From Fructobacillus durionis (GTDB lineage Bacteria > Bacillota > Bacilli > Lactobacillales > Lactobacillaceae): a stretch of DNA of 64,000 bases. Positions within the stretch are counted from its first letter, which is position 1; the number at the start of each line of letters is the position of its first letter. Location of the stretch: NCBI RefSeq assembly GCF_900112405.1, contig NZ_FOLI01000005.1:1-64000 (forward strand), in the 5' to 3' direction. This document shows, in pieces, positions 16,932 to 25,194 of this stretch. Both the position numbers and the translations under genes were made by a program. The notes below the pieces were generated by a model. That model did not search any database. It saw only the letters and a list, made by a program, of their open reading frames with translations, and was not told the DNA's origin.

Positions 16932-18782
16932 TTACTCTGACAAATGGTAGTAGTAAGTTGAAATTGAGATGTTATCAATTGATGACAGCGCTGCACGCAA
17001 TCGGAAAGATGATTGGTTGTGCAAAACGTTTTGCCAAGGCTTCTTAGGCACGAACTGAGGAATGATAACCGTCACTGAATGGTTCGCCTTCTCAGACTGC
17101 TTCGCCACCTTCGAAACGAAGTTAACAACCGGACGAACGATTGAACGATAAGACGTATGGACGTCGACATAACGAACGTCTCCGAAGTCTTCCTTGAACT
17201 GAGCCTGAATCTTCGCCTCACGACCTGGATTAACATCCAAGGACACGTGCATGGCCACGACTTTGGTAGCAATTGACTGTGCGTAATCAACGGCTTCCGA
17301 AGTCACTCGGGTCAAGTTTGAAACCAAAATAATAGCTGTTGACCCATCATACTCGTGACGGGCAGCCTTCACGTTGTTCACATACTGCAAGCGCAACTGG
17401 CGGGCAATGTTCTCGTAGTGTTGGTGAATCTTAAAGAACATGAACATGACGAGTGGCATGATGAAAAGGTATGGCCAAACGTGGTTCAAACGGGTTACGA
17501 AGAGCACCACAACCAAGCCGGCAGACATGGCCGCACCAATAAAGTTAATGATGGACTTGGCCCACCAGAAACCTTCTTCATGGCGATTACGGTACCAGTG
17601 AATAATCATACCGGACTGTGACAAAGTGAATGGTACGAAAACACCAACAGCATACAAAGGAATCAAGTTGTCAGTCGATCCATGAAAGATAACCGTTAAA
17701 ATGATGGCTCCAACTGAGAGGGAAAGAATCCCGTTTGAGTAACCCAAACGATCACCCTTGTCCAAGTACAGGTGAGGGAGGTACTTATCCTTCGCTAAGT
17801 TAACAGCCAAAACTGGGAAGGCCGAGAACCCAGTATTTGCAGCAACAGCCAAAATCAAGGCCGTTGCTAACTGAACAAGGTAGAAGAAGATGTTCTGTCC
17901 ACCAAAGGTTTCAGCAGCGATTTGTGACAAAACCGTTGAATGGCTGTTGGGTTGAATACCATACCAATATGACAGGAAGGTAATGCCCAGGAAGAAGAAG
18001 GCCAAAATGCCGGCCATCATCGTCAAAGTCGAAGCTGCATGCTTCTCCTTTGGTTCCTTAAAGTTAGGCACAGCGTTTGAAATGGCTTCAACACCAGTCA
18101 ATGATGATGAACCAGATGACAGTGCACGTAGGAAGAAGACCACCGTCAAGCCGGAGAAGTCCGTACCAACTTTGGCAGCCACGTGCTCAGGAATTGAACC
18201 GGTAGCAACCTGGAAGAGTCCCCAAAGAATTGTCAAAGTCATGACAACGATGAAGAAGTAAACGGGAACCATCAAAAAGTTAGCTGATTCACGCAAGCCA
18301 CGTAGATTCAGGGCCGTCAAAATTAAAATCGTAAAGATTGACAGTGGGACAGCATAGTGTAGCAAAGCTGGAACAGCCGCCGTGATAGCATCGGCCGCGG
18401 CTGCCGCAGAAACGGCCACCGTCAGCATGTAATCAACTAGCAGCGACCCACCGGCCACCAAACCAGCCTTAGGTCCCCAATTCGTGCTGGCAACCGTGTA
18501 GGCACCACCACCATTAGGGTACGCTCTAATAATTTGACGGTAGGAAAGGACAATTGCCGCCAGCAAAATCAAAATAATAATGGCAATTGGCAACTGTAGC
18601 CAAAGGGCCACTGCACCGGCTGCAATCAAAACGGAAGTGATTGATTCCGTTCCATAGGCAACAGATGACAGGGCATCGGATGATAGTAAAGCCAATGCTT
18701 TTGACTTGGTCAAAGACTGTCCAGCCTCTTCCGAAGTTTTCAAAGGCTTTCCGATTACAACACGCTTAAGGTTACGAAACAT
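16932..18782 (-). CDS. kimA: KimA-type potassium importer (APC superfamily)
   Basis: 616 residues, matching Bacillus subtilis KimA (YdaO) along its length. The N-terminus KPLKTSEEAGQSLTK is followed by ALLSSDALSSVAYGTE, LSYRQIIRAYPNGGGAY, VDYMLTVAVS, TGVEAISNAVPNF and VAANTGFSAFPVLA. After 12 membrane helices comes a cytosolic domain (about 465-616) with VVAMHVSLD, HTSYRSI and VLHNQSSF. KimA is a high-affinity K+/H+ symporter inhibited by c-di-AMP bound to this tail. The specific KimA call is inferred from remembered similarity, while the APC family is certain. The leader is short, with no c-di-AMP riboswitch. Confidence 0.85.
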   Translation of the reverse strand: MFRNLKRVVIGKPLKTSEEAGQSLTKSKALALLSSDALSSVAYGTESITSVLIAAGAVALWLQLPIAIIILILLAAIVLSYRQIIRAYPNGGGAYTVASTNWGPKAGLVAGGSLLVDYMLTVAVSAAAAADAITAAVPALLHYAVPLSIFTILILTALNLRGLRESANFLMVPVYFFIVVMTLTILWGLFQVATGSIPEHVAAKVGTDFSGLTVVFFLRALSSGSSSLTGVEAISNAVPNFKEPKEKHAASTLTMMAGILAFFFLGITFLSYWYGIQPNSHSTVLSQIAAETFGGQNIFFYLVQLATALILAVAANTGFSAFPVLAVNLAKDKYLPHLYLDKGDRLGYSNGILSLSVGAIILTVIFHGSTDNLIPLYAVGVFVPFTLSQSGMIIHWYRNRHEEGFWWAKSIINFIGAAMSAGLVVVLFVTRLNHVWPYLFIMPLVMFMFFKIHQHYENIARQLRLQYVNNVKAARHEYDGSTAIILVSNLTRVTSEAVDYAQSIATKVVAMHVSLDVNPGREAKIQAQFKEDFGDVRYVDVHTSYRSIVRPVVNFVSKVAKQSEKANHSVTVIIPQFVPKKPWQNVLHNQSSFRLRAALSSIDNISISTYYYHLSE

Positions 18783-18818
18783 GGTTTCTCTCCAAAAATT
18801 TTCTCTTAATAACTTCCT

Positions 18819-18846
18819 ATTCTACCCCTTTTTAAAAAATATACAA
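18819..18846 (-). promoter_or_regulatory. Promoter of the kimA-like gene
   Basis: On the minus strand, TTGTAT and TAGAAT are 16 bases apart, about 37 bases from the ATG. A CCCCTTT/AAAGGGG inverted repeat brackets the spacer and could be an operator. Confidence 0.55.
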
Positions 18847-18920
18847 AGGGGTTGCAGAACCACGAAATGGTCCCGAAAACAGTAATTGTAGACCTTTTTT
18901 CTTAACTTTTCTAGGGTAAA

Positions 18921-19673
18921 TTAGAAATTAGGTAAAGTAAAGAAATGGAATGCGGAAAAGCCAGCTATTTGAAGGGACTTTTCAACAGTTCGATTTACTT
19001 TTTTGGGATTCTCTTTGTATGCTAGCGGCACCCTTAATCCAAAGGTCTTTTCTACCCATTGGATTTGACCTATCGTTGGTTGATTTAGCATCCCCGCAAC
19101 CAACTGAACCTTTAATCCATCTTGCTCTAATTCTTTTTTCAAATCCATCAAAGGCTGACTATCAAAGGAAATTTGACTGATTAAAAAGTCCGCACCGGCT
19201 GACTGCCTACTTTCAACCTTCTCAACTGCCGTTGGATCTGCAGGATTAACCGTTGCAGCTAAAGTGACCCTTCCACCTAACTCTTTTCGCAAAGCTCTTA
19301 GCAGGTCTTCAACGGTGTAAAAGCCCTGTTCATTAACTCGTTTATCCCCAGATAAAACAAGAAAGTTCTGTAATCCAAGCTTTCTCGTCTTTTCAATGAA
19401 GTCCAGCAAGGTATAGGGCGTCACATCCCCCAAACGAAGGTGTACCAAAATCGGCCGTTTTGTTCGTTCCTGAAATTCTTTCGCCAGTATTAGGAGTTCA
19501 TCAAATTCTGCCTGACTATCCCCCTGGTTGACCAAGGAAAAGAAATCGTATTTTTCTTGGCTCGCAGAAAAACCGTTTTCTAAAATTGTCCCCACCCCTT
19601 TTTTAGTTAATTCATTTGAAAGAACCACTTGAGTATTATCTAAGTATGTATCACTTATTTTTTGAATCATCAT
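18921..19673 (-). CDS. Methylenetetrahydrofolate reductase-like protein
   Basis: About 250 residues, shorter than the ~290 of MetF. It shows the MTHFR barrel signatures: an LVHLRLGD strand, LGLQNFLVLSGDKR (the usual LALRGD position), GADFLISQISFD (the conserved GADF-Q-FFD block) and LVAGMLNQPT. It would reduce 5,10-methylene-THF to 5-methyl-THF for methionine synthesis. No metE/metH neighbour is present, so its role is uncertain. Two consecutive ATG codons (19673 and 19670) could start it. It is divergent from the thioredoxin gene. Confidence 0.65.
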   Translation of the reverse strand: MMIQKISDTYLDNTQVVLSNELTKKGVGTILENGFSASQEKYDFFSLVNQGDSQAEFDELLILAKEFQERTKRPILVHLRLGDVTPYTLLDFIEKTRKLGLQNFLVLSGDKRVNEQGFYTVEDLLRALRKELGGRVTLAATVNPADPTAVEKVESRQSAGADFLISQISFDSQPLMDLKKELEQDGLKVQLVAGMLNQPTIGQIQWVEKTFGLRVPLAYKENPKKVNRTVEKSLQIAGFSAFHFFTLPNF

Positions 19674-19751
19674 TTTCCTTTTTATTAAAAAAAGACAAGT
19701 AGACCAATTATTATATCTATGCTACAATGTCTTTAAATTGGAGGTAACATT

Positions 19752-20081
19752 ATGTACCAATCACAAGAACATTCAAACGAAGAGTTACAGGCTTTCATTG
19801 AAGCACCTGGACGACACATCGTCTTCCTGTCAGCCGACTGGTGTGGTGACTGCCGTGTTATTAAACCATTCGTTCAAGCCATTCGTGAAGAAGTTGAAAA
19901 GACAGCCGACTGGATGGATGCCGATCGAGACAAGAACCTCGACTGGGCCAGCCAGTACGGTTTAAAGGGAATTCCAGCTTTCATCCTTTTCCAAGATGGT
20001 CAAAAGGTTGATCAAATTGGTCACGGTGAACGAATTACCCCAAAGCAAATTACCGAATGGTATGAAAACACCCTTAAGTAA
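19752..20081 (+). CDS. Thioredoxin family protein
   Basis: 109 residues, single thioredoxin fold. Active site WCGDC with Cys31 and Cys34, cis-proline at 75 (KGIPAFILF). The intervening GD replaces the usual GP, so its redox potential probably differs from TrxA and it may be a YtpP-like or bacilliredoxin-type accessory thioredoxin. There is no signal peptide, so it is cytosolic. RBS GGAGG. It is a single gene closed by a terminator. Confidence 0.88.
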   Translation: MYQSQEHSNEELQAFIEAPGRHIVFLSADWCGDCRVIKPFVQAIREEVEKTADWMDADRDKNLDWASQYGLKGIPAFILFQDGQKVDQIGHGERITPKQITEWYENTLK

Positions 20082-20098
20082 TTCCTATTTTAACAAAT

Positions 20099-20138
20099 AA
20101 AAAGTGGATGTCCTCTTAAAGAAGGCATCCACTTTTTT
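20099..20138. terminator. Bidirectional terminator between thioredoxin and htrA
   Basis: Stem AAAAAGTGGATG/CATCCACTTTTT with a 14-base loop, between two convergent genes. Confidence 0.88.
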
Positions 20139-20142
20139 ACAT

Positions 20143-21015
20143 TTATTTGATAAAGGCTGCAATTTGGTTAGAAGGAATGGCAAAGCCCATCCCCTCAATG
20201 TTTGTATTGTTTGCAGAGGCTGATATCTTTGATGATGAAATACCAATCACCTGACCAGATTCGTTAATCAGTGCTCCACCAGAATTTCCCTGGTTGATTG
20301 ACGCATCCGTCTGAATAACTGTCACGTTCTTGTAGTTCGTTTGACTATTCGTTAACGTACGCTTTGCCTGGGAAACAATTCCCTTGGTCATTGTTGAAGC
20401 ATAGGCAGCCCCAAGGGGTGAACCAATAGCCAAAACGCTCTGTCCGGTCGTTACCCTATCCGAATTAGCCAATGTTGCCACAGACTTAAAGGCTGCAGAC
20501 TTCACACGAATCAAGGCTAAATCCTGACTAGGATCAGACTTCAAGATAGTTGCCGTTGCCTTGTCCCCGTTGGCATCCACCACCTGAATTTCGGCGGACT
20601 TTTCAATGACATGGTAGTTGGTGATAATATCCGCCGAACCGTTATGGACACTTAACACAACGCCGGACCCCTGTGAGGCCGTTTGGTAAGAAGAAGTATC
20701 CGCGTTCTTATTTTGGGTATCAAAGGCATCCGCACCGTCTTCAAGAGAAGCTGACTTCTGAAGGTTTTGCACCGTTACCACGGCGTTTTTAACCTTGTTA
20801 TAGGCGCTCTGCGAAGCATCGTTTGATTTATATGCAACGGATGCAATCGTGGCTGTTCCAGATGCGTTCGTGTGTGTCGACTTAGCCAAACGTGACTGGT
20901 ACCAAGAATTAGGAAGAGTCGAACCGAAGACAACACCGGCACCAACAAAGAGTGCCACAATCACTGCAATTGTTGGCCAGAATTTACTTTTTATAAAATG
21001 GATATGCTTACGCAT
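20143..21015 (-). CDS. htrA: HtrA-like serine protease lacking a PDZ domain
   Basis: 290 residues. A membrane anchor lies at about 13-32, followed by an extracellular linker and a trypsin-like domain with complete triad: His135 (NYHVIEKS), Asp165 (SQDLALIRV) and Ser245 (NQGNSGGAL). The protein stops right after GFAIPSNQIAAFIK, where normal HtrA continues with about 100-120 residues of PDZ domain. The stop is followed at once by a terminator, so this looks like a settled short form. It is the third gene behind a CiaR/CiaH-like system, and htrA is a known CiaR target in streptococci. Confidence 0.9.
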   Translation of the reverse strand: MRKHIHFIKSKFWPTIAVIVALFVGAGVVFGSTLPNSWYQSRLAKSTHTNASGTATIASVAYKSNDASQSAYNKVKNAVVTVQNLQKSASLEDGADAFDTQNKNADTSSYQTASQGSGVVLSVHNGSADIITNYHVIEKSAEIQVVDANGDKATATILKSDPSQDLALIRVKSAAFKSVATLANSDRVTTGQSVLAIGSPLGAAYASTMTKGIVSQAKRTLTNSQTNYKNVTVIQTDASINQGNSGGALINESGQVIGISSSKISASANNTNIEGMGFAIPSNQIAAFIK

Positions 21016-21057
21016 GAAAGTAATCCTTTCAAACTCTCTTACTTAATAAAGAACCCT

Positions 21058-22386
21058 TTACAGCGGAAGGGTCACACGGAAAATTGTTCCCTTCGGCTTG
21101 TTATCTAGTACAGCAATTTTACCATTGTGGGCCTGTACTATCCAATCGGCAATGGAAAGTCCCAAACCGGTTCCACCAGTCTTTCGGTTCCCGGTTTTAT
21201 CTTCCCGATAAAAACGGTCGAAAATGTGTTTTTTGGCTTCGGCTGAAATACCGCGGCCCGTATCAGCAACCGCAATCACCAAACGCTTCTTCTCGACTTT
21301 GGCAGTGACATTAACTGAATCGCCATCGTCTGAATACTTCAGGGCGTTGTCCATCAGCAGAACCATCAACTGGTGAATTCGCTTCCGGTCGATAGCCACT
21401 TCCTGTGGCACGTTCACGTCAACCGTTACCTTCTTATCTGATAACGACCCCATTTCGATGTAGGGTGATAAGACTTTCATGAGGAAGGACTTAATATCCG
21501 TCTTTTCCTTCTCAATCTTTGTCATGTTCGAACCAGACTTGGCCAGAGTCAACATGTTATTCGTTAACGAATTTAAACGTCTGACTTCCGAAAGGGACAG
21601 GATAATCGCTTCCGACTGATCCCGAACCGTGGCAGTCGGTTTGGTCAGCATCGTTTCCAGCTTCCCTTGAATAACAGACATTGGCGTCCGTAATTCGTGG
21701 GCAGCGTTATTAACAAAATCTTGCTGTTGCTGCCAGGCACGCAGAATTGGCTTCATTGATTGGCGGGATACGAAGTACGCAAAGAAGAGCGCGAAGATGA
21801 AGGCCCAAATAAAGGACCAAATCAAGACATCCTGGAACTTCTTCAAGTTCACAACCGTATCGGTGACGTCCACAAAGACATAACCATAAGAGGCAGACTG
21901 AACGCCGTTCTTACCGGGAACCATAACAGTCCCTTTTTTGAACTTAACCGCTTGTATACGCAAATAAGTCTTATTCTTATGAATGGTCTTAGGACTTTCA
22001 CCCAGATCATCCTTATCAAACTTCAAGGAGAACTTACGGGTCAAAACATTCTTGGAACCACTGGTTACCTGACTTTCGATTTGGTTACCCTTATCATCGA
22101 AGTAAAGCATATTACCACGGAATTCCTCCGGGTAGTGGTTCATTGTTACGGACTTAGCGGCTTTCTTACCGGTCGGATCCGCCTCCGTACTATCAGAAGA
22201 ATCGTCATTGGCTGACTGCTGGTAGTAAGAAACATACTGGTTAATGACACGGTCCGAATTATCGTAAATAGTGAAGGTGTATATCCAAAAAATCACCCCT
22301 GCTAAGAAGGTGAAAATAACCATCAACCCTAAGGCCAAAGTCGCAAAATTATCAATTTGTTGTCGTCGGTTAATCAGCTTGGTCAT
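21058..22386 (-). CDS. Sensor histidine kinase, CiaH-like
   Basis: 442 residues. Two membrane helices (about 15-40 and 186-206) flank an extracellular sensor of about 145 residues. The H-box NNAAHELRTPM holds the phospho-acceptor His230, and the N-box LMDNALKYS, G1 VADTGRGIS and G2 TGGTGLGLS follow. It overlaps the response regulator by 17 bases. The gene pair plus downstream htrA matches the CiaRH arrangement that senses envelope stress in streptococci. The ligand is unknown. Confidence 0.88.
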   Translation of the reverse strand: MTKLINRRQQIDNFATLALGLMVIFTFLAGVIFWIYTFTIYDNSDRVINQYVSYYQQSANDDSSDSTEADPTGKKAAKSVTMNHYPEEFRGNMLYFDDKGNQIESQVTSGSKNVLTRKFSLKFDKDDLGESPKTIHKNKTYLRIQAVKFKKGTVMVPGKNGVQSASYGYVFVDVTDTVVNLKKFQDVLIWSFIWAFIFALFFAYFVSRQSMKPILRAWQQQQDFVNNAAHELRTPMSVIQGKLETMLTKPTATVRDQSEAIILSLSEVRRLNSLTNNMLTLAKSGSNMTKIEKEKTDIKSFLMKVLSPYIEMGSLSDKKVTVDVNVPQEVAIDRKRIHQLMVLLMDNALKYSDDGDSVNVTAKVEKKRLVIAVADTGRGISAEAKKHIFDRFYREDKTGNRKTGGTGLGLSIADWIVQAHNGKIAVLDNKPKGTIFRVTLPL

Positions 22387-23071
22387 CTGGCACCTCGAGG
22401 ATAAAGCCGATGTTACGCAAAGTCTTGATTAAACCACCTTGTCCGACTGCCTCGAGCTTACGGCGCAAATTGTTCAAATAGATGTTCACAACGTTGATTG
22501 TGGTGTCAGAATCAACACCCCAAACACGGTCGAAAATTTGATCACGCGTAACGATAATGTTCTTGTTTTGACCCAAGTAGGTCAAAATGTCGAATTCCTT
22601 ACCGACCAACTTAACGGATTGACCATGTACCTGAACACCACGGTTTTCAAGGTTAATTGTTAATTCACCAACCGTAATCGTGTTGTCTTCTGAATACACG
22701 CCTGTACGACGCAATAGCGCTTTAACACGAACCAAAAGTTCTTCACGGTGGAATGGCTTCGTCAAATAGTCATCAGCACCAACGTTAAAGCCTTCAATCT
22801 TGTCATCCAAAGAAGCCTTGGCTGTCAAAATCAAAACAGGCGTTACGACTTTGGCTTCACGAATGTTTTTAATAATGTCCAAACCAGACTGCCCTGGTAA
22901 CATGAGGTCGCAAATAATAAGGTCAAATGGTGATTCCTTTGCTTCAAACTCACCATCCAAGCCATCGGTTACTGTCTTTACATCTGCAAAGTCTTCCAGG
23001 AAGCCAACGATGTTATCCGCCAAATTTTGATCATCCTCGATCAATAAAATTTTAATTGCCTTTGCCGCCAT
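22370..23071 (-). CDS. OmpR-family response regulator, CiaR-like
   Basis: 233 residues. Receiver domain with acidic pair EDD (12-14), phospho-acceptor Asp55 (LIICDLMLPG), TAK and LTKPF. A winged-helix effector domain follows, ending in DQIFDRVWGVDSDTTINVVNIY and LRNIGFIL. The FLEDFADV segment and the DSDTTI effector block resemble streptococcal CiaR. It probably controls its own operon and htrA. The promoter region holds a GGTTWAATTWAACC near-palindrome on its upstream side. Confidence 0.88.
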   Translation of the reverse strand: MAAKAIKILLIEDDQNLADNIVGFLEDFADVKTVTDGLDGEFEAKESPFDLIICDLMLPGQSGLDIIKNIREAKVVTPVLILTAKASLDDKIEGFNVGADDYLTKPFHREELLVRVKALLRRTGVYSEDNTITVGELTINLENRGVQVHGQSVKLVGKEFDILTYLGQNKNIIVTRDQIFDRVWGVDSDTTINVVNIYLNNLRRKLEAVGQGGLIKTLRNIGFILEVPDDQAD

Positions 23072-23172
23072 GTTTGCCTTCCCTTCTAAAAAAGCTACGT
23101 GTTCTTGATGCTTTCTAAATTATCAAAAATAGATTAAGGTTAAATTAAACCATTCACTTATGACTAAACGGG

Positions 23173-23541
23173 TCAGCCACGAATACCAAGCGAAATTTTC
23201 AATGCCTTTTCTACTGACTTCATCGTATCATTATTCTCGTCCAAGTGCCCAATTCGATCACGTAATCGTAACTTATCAATCGTTCGTACCTGTTCTCCAA
23301 GAATAATAGAATCCTTTTTCATCACACCCAATTCAGCCGGTAAAACAACGTGTGTTGGTAATTTTGCTTTTGAAATTTTCGAAGTAATTGAAGCAATAAT
23401 CGTTGTCGAAGAGTTCTTATTTCCTCGATCATTTTGAATGATTAAAACCGGTCGTAAACCACTCTGTTCAGAACCAATGCCCTGCTTTAGGTCGGCAAAA
23501 AAGACATCCCCTCGCCGGACATTTTCATAATCTGCTGTCAT
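23173..23541 (-). CDS. mazF: MazF/EndoA-type mRNA endoribonuclease toxin
   Basis: 122 residues with the PemK/MazF fold: RRGDVFFADL, SEQSGLRPVLIIQND, the TTIIAS strand and ILGEQVRTIDK. It is closest in style to B. subtilis EndoA (NdoA), which cuts single-stranded RNA at specific short sites. It follows alr by 41 bases with no room for the usual MazE/NdoAI antitoxin between them. It is the last gene of an acpS-alr-mazF unit. Confidence 0.9.
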   Translation of the reverse strand: MTADYENVRRGDVFFADLKQGIGSEQSGLRPVLIIQNDRGNKNSSTTIIASITSKISKAKLPTHVVLPAELGVMKKDSIILGEQVRTIDKLRLRDRIGHLDENNDTMKSVEKALKISLGIRG

Positions 23542-23582
23542 GTTATTCCTCTTGTTTATGTACGGGCCAAGGCCCTTAAAAT

Positions 23583-24725
23583 CTAATCAATATCAACTCG
23601 TGGTACTCGTTCAGAAATACCAGTCAATAGTTCGTGTGGGATGGTACGACCAAATGCTGCCAATTCCTCAATGGTAATCTCTTCGTCACCATCTTGACCA
23701 AAGAAAGTTACCTTTGTATTAACAGGCAGCTCACCTGGCAAGGAGATAACGATTTGATCCATCGTAATCCGTCCTAAAATCTTTTGCTTCTGACCATTCA
23801 CAAGAACTGTCGCACCCACTAGGTAACGTTTTAAGCCATCGGCATAACCGATTGGCACGGTCCCAACCCACTGGTCCTCTTGTGCGGTATAAGTAGCCCC
23901 GTATGAAAGTGATTCTCCCTTTAACAAAGGATGAACCGACCAAACCCGACCAACTAAAGAAGCAACCGGTTGCAAATCAACTGGGCACTCCCTGGCCGGC
24001 AAAGCGGGATTGTACCCGTACAGTACAGAGCCAACTCGAATCGTTTCTGTTGGTAACTCATCTCGATGGAAAAGCGCAGAACCAGAATTAGCAAGGTGCC
24101 AAAGACTTTTCGGAATATCTAACCCATCAACCTTGGTCATAAAGTCCGCCAATTGTTGGTCATAGTATCCCTGGTTATCCTCATCGGCCGTTGCAAAGTG
24201 GGTCATAACACCGGCTAATTCAAAACGTGAATCGGAGCGAACCAAATCAACCATCGATGCCAGCTCGGCCTTGGTCTTTGCTCCCAAACGTCCCATTCCA
24301 GTATCCACAGCCAAATGAACCTTTAAAACCGATTCATTCTTAGATTCTTGCAAGACCTTTTGTGCTCTTAGTAGCCAATCAAAAGAACCTGCTACTGGAG
24401 AAAGCCCCTGTTCTGCCATTTCATCGGCCAGCTCAGCCGGTTGAACACCCAATAAAAGAATGTTCACATTTTCTTCTGGCATTCCAGTGCGTACTCGCTC
24501 TCCCTCATCGAGGGTCGCCACTGAAAAGTCCTTGACGCTTAAAGCTTCATACAAAGTGCGTGCGGCCCAAACGTCACCATGGCCATAACCATTTGCCTTA
24601 ATGACGGCAATCAGGCGCTTAGCACCACTATAGTCCATTACGACTTTGGCATTATGAATTAATGCTTTTTTTGAACGAAGAAAAGCCAGCCCACGGCGTG
24701 TTAGGGCTTCGTTCTGACTCATCAT
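23583..24725 (-). CDS. alr: Alanine racemase
   Basis: 380 residues, fold-type III PLP enzyme. The PLP lysine lies in LIAVIKANGYGHG (Lys43), the catalytic tyrosine in GESLSYGATY, and GRITMDQ is conserved in the C-terminal beta domain. It makes D-Ala for peptidoglycan and for the neighbouring dlt operon. Its ATG overlaps the acpS stop (ATGA). Confidence 0.95.
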   Translation of the reverse strand: MMSQNEALTRRGLAFLRSKKALIHNAKVVMDYSGAKRLIAVIKANGYGHGDVWAARTLYEALSVKDFSVATLDEGERVRTGMPEENVNILLLGVQPAELADEMAEQGLSPVAGSFDWLLRAQKVLQESKNESVLKVHLAVDTGMGRLGAKTKAELASMVDLVRSDSRFELAGVMTHFATADEDNQGYYDQQLADFMTKVDGLDIPKSLWHLANSGSALFHRDELPTETIRVGSVLYGYNPALPARECPVDLQPVASLVGRVWSVHPLLKGESLSYGATYTAQEDQWVGTVPIGYADGLKRYLVGATVLVNGQKQKILGRITMDQIVISLPGELPVNTKVTFFGQDGDEEITIEELAAFGRTIPHELLTGISERVPRVDID

Positions 24726-25126
24726 TTCAATCTATTCTCCCAGCGTTTTTTCTTAATTTTTTCGAACCAAGATAAACGTTCAATCGTTACTATTGTGGAA
24801 ACGTAATCGCCTGAATGCGTAATCGCCACAGACAAGGCATGCTTTTGCCCCTTCACTCGAATCAGAGGGCGCCCCGAAGGAGCGTTTAGTATCGTAATAT
24901 CCTGCCAAGAAGCATTTTTACCAATACCGGTTCCCAGAGCCTTTGAATAAGCCTCCTTAGCCGAAAAACGGCCAGCCACAAACTCCAGATAGTGTTTACC
25001 TGACCGCTGCTTAGCCACTTCAATTTCAGCTGGCGTTAAAATTGTCGACAAGAAATTAGGCCGTCGCTGCAAAACTGCCTCAATTCGACTAATTGATTCC
25101 ATGTCGTTTCCAATACCTAATATCAT
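24722..25126 (-). CDS. acpS: Holo-[acyl-carrier-protein] synthase
   Basis: 134 residues. GIGNDMESISRIE at the N-terminus and FAGRFSAKEAYSKALGTGIG-type block (here VAGRFSAKEAYSKALGTGIG) bind Mg2+ and CoA. It transfers phosphopantetheine to ACP and probably also to DltC, encoded in the next operon. A basic tail (KIKKKRWENRLK) extends slightly beyond the usual end. First gene of acpS-alr-mazF. Confidence 0.94.
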   Translation of the reverse strand: MILGIGNDMESISRIEAVLQRRPNFLSTILTPAEIEVAKQRSGKHYLEFVAGRFSAKEAYSKALGTGIGKNASWQDITILNAPSGRPLIRVKGQKHALSVAITHSGDYVSTIVTIERLSWFEKIKKKRWENRLK

Positions 25127-25140
25127 AATTTTATTTTAAC

Positions 25141-25190
25141 AAAAAAGCGTTACATGGGCGAATAAAAGCCCACTGTAACGCTCTTTTTTA
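25141..25190 (-). terminator. Terminator of the dlt operon
   Basis: Stem GCGTTACAT...GTAACGC with an inner GGGC/GCCC stem, A-run before and T-run after, directly past the dltD stop. Confidence 0.85.
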
Positions 25191-25194
25191 TCGA

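Noticed and set aside
18783-18960. c-di-AMP (ydaO) riboswitch upstream of the kimA-like gene
   Set aside because: The promoter lies within 65 bases of the start and no conserved ydaO core or long leader is present.
20080-20143. HtrA PDZ domain lost by a recent frameshift
   Set aside because: Sequence after the stop is a terminator followed by the convergent thioredoxin gene. No PDZ remnant exists in any frame.
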